From the NCBI GenBank assembly GCA_027924645.1, contig BSBN01001149.1, positions 2,852,001 to 2,916,000 of the forward strand: 64,000 nt of DNA, in the 5' to 3' direction. Position numbers and translations under genes: made by a program. The notes beneath the pieces are model-generated. The model did not search any database. It was not told where the DNA came from and worked only from the letters and a program-made list of their open reading frames with translations. This DNA comes from Cunninghamia lanceolata (Eukaryota; Streptophyta; Pinopsida; Cupressales; Cupressaceae). This document shows positions 1-10,663 of the stretch, one piece after another; positions within the stretch are counted from its first letter, which is position 1; the number at the start of each line of letters is the position of its first letter.

Positions 1-1056
1 TCACTGAGACTTCTCCGTCTTCCCCCGACGAGGTTCCTCACACCGATACTCTTTATCGGTGATACTTTGAGGATGTCCCACCGATCGGTGAAACTATCTA
101 CCGTCAGCTGAGTATGTTTTCCTCAGCCCGATGTCTTTACTCTCACCGATGCAAACGAACGATTGTATGTGTCTCTGACACTATACCAATCTTCAGCAAG
201 ATGGAAAGCATTTCACGCCGACGCCTGATTCATCGGTTAGAAATGGTCTATCGGGAGGTCTTCAAAAAGTCACTCCGATGCTCTGTATTACGTCGATAGA
301 TGCCAAACTACTCAGTGACACTGATACAGAGTTCCCTTCGATAGAACAAGAATTAGGTCAATTCTTGTGTCAAACCCTCGACCGTCCATATCAATCTGAT
401 CCCAAATCAATACTATCCAATTCACCTCGATTTCCCGACTAGCCACATGAAGATGTCTAGTCGAACCCGACTAAGTTCTCTGGCTTCTTGGGCAAGAATG
501 TAGAAACAACAAACTTGAAAAGTCTTTCCCCCATCACATTGATACTACATAGGGCTTTAGTGGACAGAGGAAAGGGTCTCCATTTATGAATCAAACCCTA
601 ACTCCTAGGTTACAAATCAGCCTCTGTGGAATTTGTTAGTTTTACACCGCCTGCGCACTACAGGAACACTAAGGATTAACAGATAGCATCCATAGGGCTT
701 CAATATACAAGATCAGAATAGAGATATCAAACCACCAAGAACACCCAAGAAAATCAACACATACCACACCCAGAACTCTCTTTATTCATTCATCCAAAAT
801 ATTTGTTGTAACACACACACACTTCTTCATCGTGGGACATACAACCTGCCTCTAAAGAAGATGTAGAGACAGCAGTTAATTCCCTCCAACCATGCAAACT
901 GATTTTCAAATCAGTTAGCCATTGGGTTACCCTTCATACAAGCAAAACCACATGTTTTCCTTGCACAATTACATCCATGGGACCAAATTGACCCTTATTA
1001 CAAAATGAAATGGCTTAAGAGCCTTATGAGACAACAAAAGAAAAGATGACCCTACA
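1..1056. other. No gene recognised; probable 3' remnant of element A
   Basis: No open frame of convincing length or family resemblance was found here. The first 300 bases contain several short ACCGAT/ATCGGT inverted motifs, for example a small hairpin near 42-60. A 9-bp palindromic stem lies near 898-917. The segment lies downstream, on the minus strand, of the gag remnant of element A and is most simply the decayed continuation of that element, but I could not identify pol motifs in it. Confidence 0.35.
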
Positions 1057-1755
1057 CTACAGAGAAGGTGCTCCTTCACTAGAGAACCACTCCATAGCTT
1101 GTCCTCCCAAGCTCCTTGGGAATAGTCATGTGAGATGGGTGTCACTGTGGGCAACTTCAAGATATGCCGCACAAAATTCTCTGATATGATCTCTTGGATC
1201 ACCCTTTCTGTGATATTTGTCAAATTTTAGTACCTCAAATTTTGAGGGGAAAGGTGTCATGATCAAGGTCTTGTCAAAAGGATATGGTGAAATATCCTCT
1301 AGAGAATAGTGTTTTGTTGAAGCTCCTATTTGAATGTCTGCGAGTTGTTGCTGCAAGGCTTGGATTTGTTGAGTTAATAAGCCTAGAGGGTTTGTGTTAT
1401 TTGGTGTCTTCTTTGGATTGGTAGCATTAAGATCAATTTTGGGAGTATCTTTATCTCATTTGGAGCCATCTTTCAATGACTCAGCTTCATTAGAGGCATT
1501 GTTCTCTCTTAGATTGGAGAGATAAAAGTTAGAGGGCAACTTAGCTCCTTGTTGAGCTAGCATGAGAAAGTACTTTTGAGGGTTCATGTTTAGGACTTTG
1601 TCCATCATCTCTAGAAATTTTACATCTTGTGAGGCTCTAATTACTTCCTCATGCGAGATTTCCTCATCCTCCTCGTGGTGAGGTGGAGATGGTATGTCTT
1701 TGTTCAAATGATTCATGTCTTGATTTTCTTTAGCTTTTGATCTAGTGGCAACCAT
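1057..1755 (-). pseudogene. Ty3/gypsy gag remnant (element A)
   Basis: Gag packages retrotransposon RNA into cytoplasmic virus-like particles. Reading minus from an ATG at 1753-1755, one frame runs 233 codons to a TAG at 1057-1059 and is broken only by TGA at 1456-1458 and 1126-1128. The first third is acidic and charged and starts MVATRSK. The second part contains the plant Retrotrans_gag signature: PFPSKFEVLKFDKYHRKGD, then a DHIREF segment, then LFPRSLGGQAMEWF after the second stop. Both internal TGA codons sit where an Arg codon CGA would be expected, so each can be one CpG transition. The rest of gag, the zinc knuckle and pol are missing. The family (Ty3/gypsy, probably Tat/Ogre or related) is inferred from the gag motif alone. 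Confidence 0.8.
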
Positions 1756-2250
1756 ACAAACGATTTGGCGGGGGTGAATGTTGAGTGATTTGGTAAAGTG
1801 TTGTTGGAGATTTTTGAGAAGGGGATACTTGTAGTGATGAGGTTAGAACAAGGGTTTACTTAGACCAATGGCATCAAACAATTTGGTTGATGCAAAATGG
1901 TAGCCAAAAGTAAGGATGATTGGAATCTGATTACTTGATATAGACTAGTTTTGCAAAAGCCACTAGTGAAGTTCTGAGAGAGAAGGATGATAGATCCTTA
2001 ATAGTGGAGACTTACTAAGGTTTCTTGAGGTTGATATGATCTAGAATTGCTTTGCGCTAACCTAGTTTTGATACTTGGTTTGATTTTGGGAAGATGTTTT
2101 TACTATGATATGGTGAACGGGATGTGTTTGAAAAATGGCTATGAAACTAATTGGTATGGTATTTCTGAGATGAAAAATAAGGTCTATGAGATAATGGGTA
2201 TCCAGAACTGGCCAAAATTTTTCCAAAAGTACGAAATAGCTCTCTGTGAC

Positions 2251-2430
2251 AAATGTGCAGTAACAAGGTGTATATGCGTAGTAACAGGGTGTATATGCGC
2301 AGGACTGGTAAAAGACAAATACGCAGCAAAAATGAACAAATGTGCCGCAAGATTGAATGAATGCACAATAAAATACAGATGCGCCATAGGATGGAATAAA
2401 TGTGCAGTAGGATTGCACAAATGCGTAGAT
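2251..2430. repeat. Degenerate 21-bp tandem repeat, block 1
   Basis: About eight units are visible, each starting ATGYGC or ATGTGCAGTA, most exactly 21 bp long and a few 18-24 bp. Because 21 is seven codons, one frame reads as a Cys-containing heptad (NKCAVGL-like). I take this as a consequence of the repeat, not as evidence of a protein. The same unit recurs in block 2. Confidence 0.8.
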
Positions 2431-3618
2431 CTAGTCTTTTTGCCTTTTTTGATTGATTTTGGCATGTTTTTCAATGTTTTTGGTTTTCTTTGCTTTGAGG
2501 TTGCTTTTGTCTGATTTTTTCAACTATGGCAAGAAAGACATGGCAAACACAAAGAATATTTTCATGATTTTTTATTTTTTTAGATTTTTGACTTTTTTTT
2601 ATTAAAAAACAAGTACAAATCCTAAGATGGTAGGGGCAATATAAACTAAATTCTCACTTGGTTTTTACACCAGCTATGTTATTCAAAGCAGATAACTTAG
2701 GAACTTGGGACATGAGCTCCCCTTACAAGTTTACAAACTTCTCTGGTACACCAAGTTTTAGGTTCTTAAGGCTTGCAAACCTTAGGATTTCCCTGTTATC
2801 TCTACAATTGAATTGTAAGTATGTGATTCATCTTAGGAAGATGATAATCGCTCTTTTTGGCACTGGTTTATAGGGGATTTTGGCTTCTAAAACAATGGAT
2901 AAGTAGTAAGGGCAACTGTTTGAGTGGTTATATGTGCAGCAATGCTACTCTCCATTATGGAGTCTCCCAGCCTTCAAGGGTTACACCTTGCAGGGTTTTG
3001 AGGGAGGTTAGCTGTCAATATAACTAATCAACACTCATTGCATGAAGCTTTCACCTCAAGCACAATTTATTTATAGTGGCTAGGAATAGCTTGGCTTTAG
3101 CTTGTTACCACTTAAGGTCATTCCCACTTGGATGGAGGGATATCCAAGGGTAGGCCTCTCTAAAGGAAAAACATGTGAAGTTATAGGTTTGACATTTTGG
3201 TCATGCAAGAGAGGGGAGAGCATAAGCTTATTATCATTCCAAATACATGAAAGACAATGGCTCTTTCCTCCTATTTAAAAGAAAAAGACTAAATGAGTTA
3301 TGCTATTTGGGCACACACAAGATTTGTTAACTTTTGAAAGCAAGAAGCACTTGTTCAATTTTAGCCTTCCTAGTTTGGGACTACATTCAAGTTGTTGATG
3401 CAACAAGATAAAGTTACTCCCCTCCTAGTTAGATCTATATGTGATTTACATGAACAATTCAATTAATTACTTTGGCTAATTAGATCTAGAGATGAGTTAA
3501 CAATGTAGCTATATGACTAACCAACTCTTAAACTGTAGATAGATATGAGAATATTCATGCGAGAGATGTTAGCATTAGCAAAAAATCACAAGAAATAACT
3601 CAAGGACCCTATCAGAAC

Positions 3619-3850
3619 AAATGCACAGTTACAAAGAATACATGCATAGTAACAGAGTACACATGCACAGAAATACAAATCTATGGTTACAAAGGATATA
3701 TACATAGAAATAGTTAATAGATGCACAGTTTGAACAGATGCGCTGAATCAAAGATCAAATGCATTGAAATAGAGTAAATGTACCATTTGAATAGATGCAC
3801 CGTAATAGAGATTAGATGCATGGTTTTAATGAGCAGATGCGCTGAAATGT
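3619..3850. repeat. Degenerate 21-bp tandem repeat, block 2
   Basis: About eleven units begin ATGCACAG, ATGCATAG or ATGCGCTG, with spacing mostly 17-21 bp. The unit is recognisably the same as in block 1, but more diverged and with stops in all readings. The block lies immediately upstream (plus coordinates) of the PBS-like site of element A. Confidence 0.75.
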
Positions 3851-3905
3851 CCTATGTATGGAACCTAGCGCACAAAAACTTAGTTTTGAGGTTAAATTGG
3901 GGCAA

Positions 3906-3924
3906 GGCCCCACAGTGGGTGTCA
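3906..3924 (-). other. Putative primer binding site of element A
   Basis: On the minus strand the sequence is TGACACCCACTGTGGGGCC. It resembles the TGGCGCCCACTGTGGGGCC type of PBS found in plant Ty3/gypsy elements, with G-to-A changes that fit CpG decay. It lies between the candidate LTR and the repeat-bearing leader, as a PBS should. The priming tRNA was not assigned. Confidence 0.5.
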
Positions 3925-3928
3925 GAAA

Positions 3929-5052
3929 TGCTACGGGAAAATGTGGAGATAATCTCAATAACTAATAATAACCCAATAAATCAATAGAAATTGCAATAAT
4001 CAAGATTTAAAACACAAAGAAAGATACCTTGCAAACCTTATTACTTTGTGGCTTCCATTGGTCGCCTAATCTTAAATTAATCTTTCATGTGAATGAAGCC
4101 CTCAGAAAGCGCACTTCCTTGCTTTTTTCTTCAAGATCACAATAGAGAACGACTACGATAGTTCTTGTAATGAAGACGATCTTCAATACAATAAAAAGGG
4201 TGACCGCAAGCTATGGAGGGATTTGGGTGCCAAAGGCGCACTATAATTCTTGCAGAGTAAGTTTACTAAAAGCTTGGATGATTGAAATGGAAGAATAGGG
4301 TTGTACTTATAGACTTGTGAGAGAGAAGATCAATAGTGCAGAATGAATAAGAAGATCAACGGTTGAGAAGACTTGAGAGGGTGTGCGCGAATAGGAAGAG
4401 GAAAAGTGTCTTTTCCTTGATGCAATAAGAGGAGTTAACAGAAATAGATTGAAGAGTTAAATTGATTTATTAGTTAACAGAATTGACTAACTAGTTAACT
4501 GCTTGATTTATAAGTTAACTAATTGGAACTAGAGTATAAAAAGGACATGTGGGTGAGAGAACAACTAATTAAATATTAAAATATTTAATTAAGTGTGCAC
4601 ATGGATTTGCATGGATTAATTTTAGTGTTAATCCATTTTTAAGAGGAAATAGATAATCTAAATAAATGTTTTGATTTATTTAAATATAGAGGATGTTAAG
4701 TTTAGAAGAACTAATTAAATAATTGGGCATTATTTAATTTAGAGTGACTTTAGAATTTAGAAGAGGTAATTTGATATTATTTAATTTAGAGGAATTTTGG
4801 AAGAATTAATTAAATAATTTGGTATTATTTAATTTAGAAGCACTTGGAAGATTTTAATTAAATAAATGATTTTATTTAATTTTGTGGAAGAATATGAAGG
4901 ATTTAATTAAATAAATGATTTTATTTAATTTTGTGGAGGAATATGAATCAAATAAATAAATTAATTTATTTATTTATTTATAGAGGAATTAAACTGAAAT
5001 AAATATTAAGAATATTTATTTAGAAGAGTCATGTCATTTTTAGGTGTATACA
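3929..5052 (-). repeat. Candidate 5' LTR of element A
   Basis: In minus orientation this would begin TGTATACACC at 5052 and end CCCGTAGCA at 3929, giving TG...CA termini, a length of about 1.1 kb and a PBS a few bases further on. It is AT-rich with no coding frame. A minus-strand CTATAAGTAC near 4300-4309 could be its TATA box. A plus-strand TATAAAAAGG at 4535-4544 also exists and is less consistent with the orientation. The partner LTR is not in the window, so the left and right limits are inferred. Confidence 0.4.
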
Positions 5053-5724
5053 CTTTTCTTTAAAAGAATTATATCGAATGCCGCTTGAGTAATGTGTTGA
5101 AGCGGATTCTATAGGTTCTCGAATCCCTTGTTGATTTACACCACATCCATTACCTACATATTCACAATTGTTATAAAGGATTTTAAATTGTTGACCATAA
5201 AGTGATGTCATTTCCATAGAAGATGGTGAAGCCTCATAGGTCTCGTAATTTGTGGTATAAGTGAGAGTATTGTTTTAATTTTCTACCTAGGGGACTTTAG
5301 GTTTCTTAGGTGCTTCAAAAGATTGCTTAGGTGAGATCAATGCTACTTTTGATGTGTCAAGGCTATTAATCTTATATTCCCCTATACTGCAAGGATTAAA
5401 ATCTAATGGGCCCCAGTCATCACCAAAAAGTGCATTCGATGTTCCAACGTCTTGCATAACATTATCTGTGGGAGGAGGCATGGATAGATCACCTCACAAA
5501 TTGTTTAAGTTCATATGATTGTAAATTGGTTTTTACATTTCAATATGTAAACAATTATTTGGTTCAAGATCGCCATGAATAGTATGAAGTTTACCGTTGA
5601 ATATAAATTTAATTGAATGATGTCAAGTAGAAGGAACTGCCCCCAATGCATGGATCCAAGGTCTACCAAGAATCATGTTGTAAGATAAAGAACAAGGCAT
5701 GACATAAATCGAGGTAGGCACAAT
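5053..5724 (-). pseudogene. Element B: protease C-terminal part and G-patch-like region (left half)
   Basis: Read minus from 5724, the frame gives SIYVMPCSLSYNMILGRPW followed by IHALGAVPST. This is the flap-to-C-terminus signature of retropepsin in Tat/Ogre-type Ty3/gypsy elements. After several in-frame stops (TGA at 5623-5625, then TAA, TGA, TAG and TAA) the same frame reaches GNGCGVNQQGIREPI and YNSFKEK at 5217-5053. That resembles the G-patch-like domain that follows protease in such elements. The upstream half lies 21.9 kb away at 27594-28655, because element E is inserted inside the protease. RT, RNase H and integrase of element B are not present downstream, where element A's LTR begins. 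Confidence 0.75.
5720..5724. repeat. Left target-site duplication of element E
   Basis: ACAAT at 5720-5724 matches ACAAT at 27589-27593. One extra base (T at 5725, G at 27588) separates each copy from the TG/CA terminus of the LTR. Removing E and one copy restores a continuous protease frame in element B, which supports the assignment. Confidence 0.8.
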
Positions 5725-7259
5725 TTGTCATGCCCACATTTTCCATGCAGTCACAACACTCATCACACATGTCATACCCACATCTGTCATGTGGTTATGA
5801 CACGAAACATAAAAAATTTTCTCACGCTTCCCTAGAAACGCCCTCGCATGCGTAAGCATGCTCGACGGTGTATGCTCAAGGCGAAAACCCTACAGTTGTC
5901 GGTGGGGTACAAAGTACAAATGCGTTCATCCGGACACACCCAGTCCGACAAGGGGATCTCTACGACGCCATTAACGTCGCTACAAGGTTTATATTATCAA
6001 GGTTCCTAACCTTAAATCTCAGCAGATTTCGGTAGCATAACGCCTTATGGCGTAAGTGGGAATTACTCAACACTATACTACTTACAGGGTTCCTTGATAG
6101 ATTAACAACTTCTCACGACGCCTTGTTCCTACTAAACTGACTCGTCATCTCCCTATTGGGACATTTTTCAGCAAAGCACGATTGTCTACCTCTTTTCTCG
6201 TTTCCTGACATATACTCCTCCTTCAAACTTAGCATTCTCAACGAGACAGTTCGTTTGCCCTCTCTTCCTTTTCTCTGGATCTTAATTTTGATTGTATTTC
6301 TATCGGGCTCACCTTAACTATTTCTCTGAAGTTTTAGTTTGTTTATATTTCGGTCTCTCTTTTGGTTTCTACGTTTTCTTTATGTTTATCCTATCCTTTC
6401 TTCATATTCTACGTCAATCAGAGTTATCACTGTATCTACTTTTAACTTTATTCCTAACTTCCGGATGGTCCAGATCACATAGGCTGGTTTACTACTTCGC
6501 TGGACTCAGTCTCCTGGTTTTCTCCGATCTAGGATTCACCTTTACGTTTGTATTAATTAAACTTGTTCCAAAGCAAAATTAGCGGAAGGGTGCATCTACT
6601 TAGTTCTCTTATTCCATGTGGGAAATGCCATGCATTTTCTCCTCTGTGTTTTCCAATGTTAGTTTTTCTTCTTCTCTCTCTCTTTCATGTTTCCTCCATT
6701 GGACGTTTACTAACTACAGTTGAGATTAAAATGGCCTCACATGGAATGTCTGTGATGGCTTCTTAAGTTTATTTCAAGTGTTCTTTTAAACAAGGTGATG
6801 CGTAATTTTCCTCTTCATTTTCCTGGTTAATAATTCATGTTGATTGTAGAAACTTCCGAGAAACTCTTCCTGGAATGTTAAATTAAATTTAATTATGCTC
6901 TCTATAATTTTAAAATATATATTTTTTTGAAAACAAAACGGCCTCTCTAATACTCTCAAATCAAATAACAATATATGTATGTATCTAAATATATATGTAT
7001 ATATATATAAGGTTATATATATATATACATATATAAGTAGATATATAAATTTATCTTATTGTTATTAATATTAATACTATTATTTATTATTAATTACTAT
7101 TGTTATATTATTGTATTAATTTATTTAAATAATATTACTATTGTTATTATTACCAATGTTATTCTCCTATTTTTATATTTATATAACCAATATATTTGTC
7201 TTCCTTTTCATAAAAACCATACCATTGCATTTTCATTCAAGGGCTGAAGCCCTAATTTT

Positions 7260-7760
7260 TCCTATACCATATCAATGGTGCCCTAATTTTTTTTTGTTTT
7301 ATTTTTGTGTGGCAGGTTGTAGTCATGGCGGCGGCCATGGAGGATGGGTGGCCAGGGATCAACGCAGTGAGGAGGAGTTTTATGCCATGGGTGAGGCGGC
7401 GGTATGGTGGTGGCAGAAGCCACGTTGTGGCCACGGACAGGGAGTACGGGGAGCCGCGTAGAGGAGGTGTCGGTCATGGCAGAGGGCGGGAGGTGGAGTT
7501 TGTGGTGGCGGAAGCGCAGAGAGAGCGGTGTACGGGCCGCGTGGTGGAGGTCTAGCGGGAGGTAGCGGCTCTTTGGCCGCGGAAGGAGGTTGCCCGCGGA
7601 GTTAGTGGAATGGTGAGGGTGTGGCAGCATGCTGGCTGCGGAATGCAGAGTGGCGGCCAGGGTTTTTCGTGGGTAGCGGGGGTGTGGGGAGGGGGCGGAG
7701 CCCCCACCCACATCCCACTACGTGGGATGTGGGTGGGGGCTCCGCCCCCTCCCCACACCC
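7260..7760 (+). other. GC-rich island inside LTR E with a splice-acceptor-like edge
   Basis: The flanking LTR is strongly AT-rich. From about 7315 to 7760 composition switches sharply to G-rich. The plus-strand edge is a poly-T run followed by GTGTGGCAG at 7308-7316, preceded by CCCTAAT, which resembles a branch point, polypyrimidine tract and 3' splice site. Both strands have medium-length open frames that reflect GC richness, rich in Gly/Arg on plus and Pro/His on minus. No family is recognised. The copy in the right LTR is at about 17225-17722. It could be a captured fragment of a host gene lying antisense to the element, or simply a GC-rich regulatory segment. Confidence 0.4.
7680..7760. 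repeat. Perfect 39-bp inverted repeat with 3-nt loop
   Basis: Arms 7680-7718 and 7722-7760 are exact reverse complements around the loop TAC. The arms contain GGGGGCGGAGCCCCC. The corresponding hairpin in the right LTR (17642-17680 and 17684-17722) has two mismatches near the loop. It is an extremely stable potential hairpin at the end of the GC-rich island. Confidence 0.9.
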
Positions 7761-8003
7761 TATTTTGTTTAAGGGCCTGCAGTGGGGTTTCAACCCCACC
7801 GCCCATGTAAATTTTTTATTTATTTGTTTCTTATTCTTTTTTTTTTGTTTGTCTCTCTGTATATTAAAAAAAAAACTAGAGAAATACAATATTCCATTTC
7901 ATTTTATATATATGCCTCCCATTCAATTTTATTGTGTATAAACAATTTCAATGTAATTAAATTTCGTCATTTGATTTTGTATAAACAATTTAGAATTTAA
8001 ATA

Positions 8004-8006
<3 letters not shown>

Positions 8007-8081
<75 letters not shown>
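8007..8081. repeat. (TA)n microsatellite, 75 bp
   Basis: An uninterrupted TA tract. The allelic position in the other LTR of the same element (17973-17985) has only 13 bp, so the tract changed length after insertion. Confidence 0.95.
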
Positions 8082-8085
<4 letters not shown>

Positions 8086-10649
8086 ACTCAACTCACATTT
8101 TAATACCAATTTCACCCATTTAATCTCCTAACTCAAGTTAGTAAAATTACGGTATTGTTTAATGGTAACGGACAAATAATTTTGTAGGTGAAATAATGAT
8201 TTAACTCTATAATGTATATACATTTGCCATATCAATGCATCACTAAAATAAATCAATCTCTAGTAATCTCTATTTAACGAACTAACTTTTCAATAAATTT
8301 TATATACAATTGAATATTCTATGCATCACCCAAATTTAACAATCTTTACTAATCTTCATACAAGGAATAATTAAAGTTTGTTTCCCTTCCTGATCTGATT
8401 TAATCCAAAGCAATAAGTAGGAGATAAACTACAGTTATACTTCTAAAAATTCTTTTTATCCCAATTTCCATTTCAATAAAATAGCAAAGTTACATCTTCA
8501 TAATTTTGCAAAGAACTAATATTTTCACTAATTTATCTAATAACACAAATTTGATTTTACAACTTGATAAAATAACTTGGTAATAAGTTACAACATGATA
8601 ATATAAATGCAAGACCATACATAACAACAATTTTGAAGGGAAGAATTTCTCTCCTTCCCAGACAATAATTTGTTACAACTTCAGAGGGAGAGAATCCCTC
8701 CATAAGGAACTTAAACAGGATGTAACTCAAAGAACCAAACTCTTCTTCTAGCAAGGATGAAATACTTTCTCCCTAAATACAGCACTCCTCCAATTCCAAC
8801 CATAAGCTTCAAGAGGAAACCTGCATATCAAAGACAAACAAAGAAGAAAATACCACTCATCTAGCTCTCCTCCCTATTGTAGACCCGCAATAGGGTCACC
8901 CCCGAGCTAGGGAGGTCATACTCACATCTGGGTAACTCAAGCAATCTACTTCACAACAGGGAACAACAACAAACCCAAAGCACACAAACACCCGTGGGTA
9001 AATTACACAACACGAAAACTCAACAATAGTGAGCTTTACAAGGGGCAGGAGAGTGGACACACTCGACTCCAGAGTGTCACCCTTATAGATAATATAACTA
9101 ACACAATTTCTCTTGGCCTCAAACCAAGTTTGATCACAAAATTTTCCACGGAATCTGTATTTGACTCTCAAGTCAAAGAACCAGTCACAAATACATGCCC
9201 TCAAGGCTTTCAACATCCCAAAAGAAGAACCCAGGTATGCACCCGAGGAGGATCACTCCTCCCCTACCCCAAACTTGATGAGCATTTCTCCCAAGTGGGA
9301 GAAGCTCTGTCAACAACCCGACAACAGTTCCCACAAAACAAAACAAAAACACAGCAAATAAACAACTTTCACACTCTTTTCATACAACAATCAGATATAC
9401 GAAAGAAAGGTAAAACCAAACCAACCTTACAAAGCCCTTCAAGGATGAGGCTGTTGTAGAGCTCCACTGAGATCTTCTCCAATCTAAGCCACCAAAACTC
9501 CCTCCTCCTTTCCTTTCCCAAAAACTAACTTTCTTATTTTGGCAATAAAAATCAAACTCTCCAAAATTCAACTAACTCCCTTCCCATCCCAAAAATGGAA
9601 TTCAAATAACCCAAATCCTTTTAGTTTAGAGGAATGGGGAGGTGACACTTGTCACCTCCTCACTCTTCCCAAAACCACTATTATGTCCCAAGGGATGAGT
9701 GTTGGCTTATGTCACTCACCCATCCCTAGAGTACTCCTTATCCCTCTCCTCATGTCATTTCTCTTACACATGGGAGAAATAAAAGGAGTTAAAGGAGGAA
9801 AAGACAGGTGACCCATGCCTCTTCTTCCTTCCTTCCTTATGGATGACCCCACAACTCATGGGGAATCTCACTAATGGTGAGGGTGACTTCAATTCAATCC
9901 TTCTATAATGGATGGGTTTGTAGTCATCTCTTACCTTGGGGATTGAAGAGGGATGGGTTGGGTGTTGGTACAAGCCATCATGTCCCCCCCATACCTCCAA
10001 TTTTTGCCACTTAACTTCAGGGTGAAGTTAAGATGACCTTATGGAGGTTACTCAAGGGTTACCCATGGCTCAAGACACCTAGGGTCATGTTAAAATACAA
10101 GAAAAGGCCTCAAGAATTAAAATAAAAGAAAAGAATTTCAAATACAATCTTTTACAAGACAAATCATAAGTCAGTGTTACAAGAGGGTAGACCAACCCAT
10201 TCAACCTTATGAAAGACCACATTACAACACCACATAAAACACAGAGTGATCTTGGTTCCTCGTGGAACCAGATCGGCTTAACAGGGATTAACAATAATAA
10301 GGTGCGGAATGATCTCTGAAATCTGTGGTTTGATTAGTAAATTCCTGCACACTAAATTGCAAGATCAGTTTCACATATAATCATCATAGCCAAAGCAACT
10401 TAAAAACATGCATTATCATGACATAGTTCTAAATAGCATAAATGAAATCATATTACAATTTTCCATCATCACCTAATTAACTTTTCTGAAATGTAAACTT
10501 ATCCAAACATCACCCAATTAGTTTTTCCGTAATCAAAATAAAGTTTAATAGTTTGACAATTCCGGGAACTACTATCCCACACATATAAAAAGTATCAATA
10601 ACAGTAATGTAAATAGTCACAAGAACAAAAGTAAAAAGGGTGGTCCTCA

Positions 10650-10663
10650 CATCTTCTCCCCCT
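10650..10663 (-). other. Element E polypurine tract
   Basis: Minus-strand AGGGGGAGAAGATG directly precedes the 3' LTR start TGAGGACC. This is the plus-strand primer site for reverse transcription. The gag-pol stop codon (10662-10664) overlaps its first bases, so there is essentially no 3' untranslated spacer. Confidence 0.85.

Larger units (their letters stand above)
1756..3905 (-). other. 5' untranslated leader of element A
   Basis: This stretch lies between the gag start and a PBS-like sequence. It has no recognisable protein family in any frame. It carries two blocks of a degenerate 21-bp repeat, listed separately, separated by about 1.2 kb of ordinary AT-rich sequence. A plus-strand frame at 2047-2514 exists only because the 21-bp unit preserves frame. 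Long, repeat-bearing leaders are common in Tat-lineage elements, which fits the gag assignment. Confidence 0.5.
5726..10649 (-). repeat. Element E 3' LTR (left copy, 4924 bp)
   Basis: It aligns throughout with 15660-27587 after removal of element F. Both copies share start and end and internal features. In the first 165 bases I counted six differences, all transitions, and later parts look closer. It contains an AT-rich section, a GC-rich island (about 7310-7760), a long hairpin, a 75-bp TA tract, and a long pyrimidine/purine-mixed leader-like part from 8080 on. No LTR open frame resembles a known protein. Relative to the right copy it lacks about 55 bp near 10073. Confidence 0.93.

Noticed and set aside
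2047..2514. 155-codon plus frame with Cys-rich heptads
   Set aside because: Open frame results from a 21-bp repeat unit; no start context and no continuation in the related block at 3619-3850.
7282..7806. Overlapping 80-140 codon frames on both strands (Pro/His-rich and Gly/Arg-rich)
   Set aside because: They arise from the GC-rich island and its hairpin; all six frames open together and both LTR copies carry them only because LTRs are duplicates.
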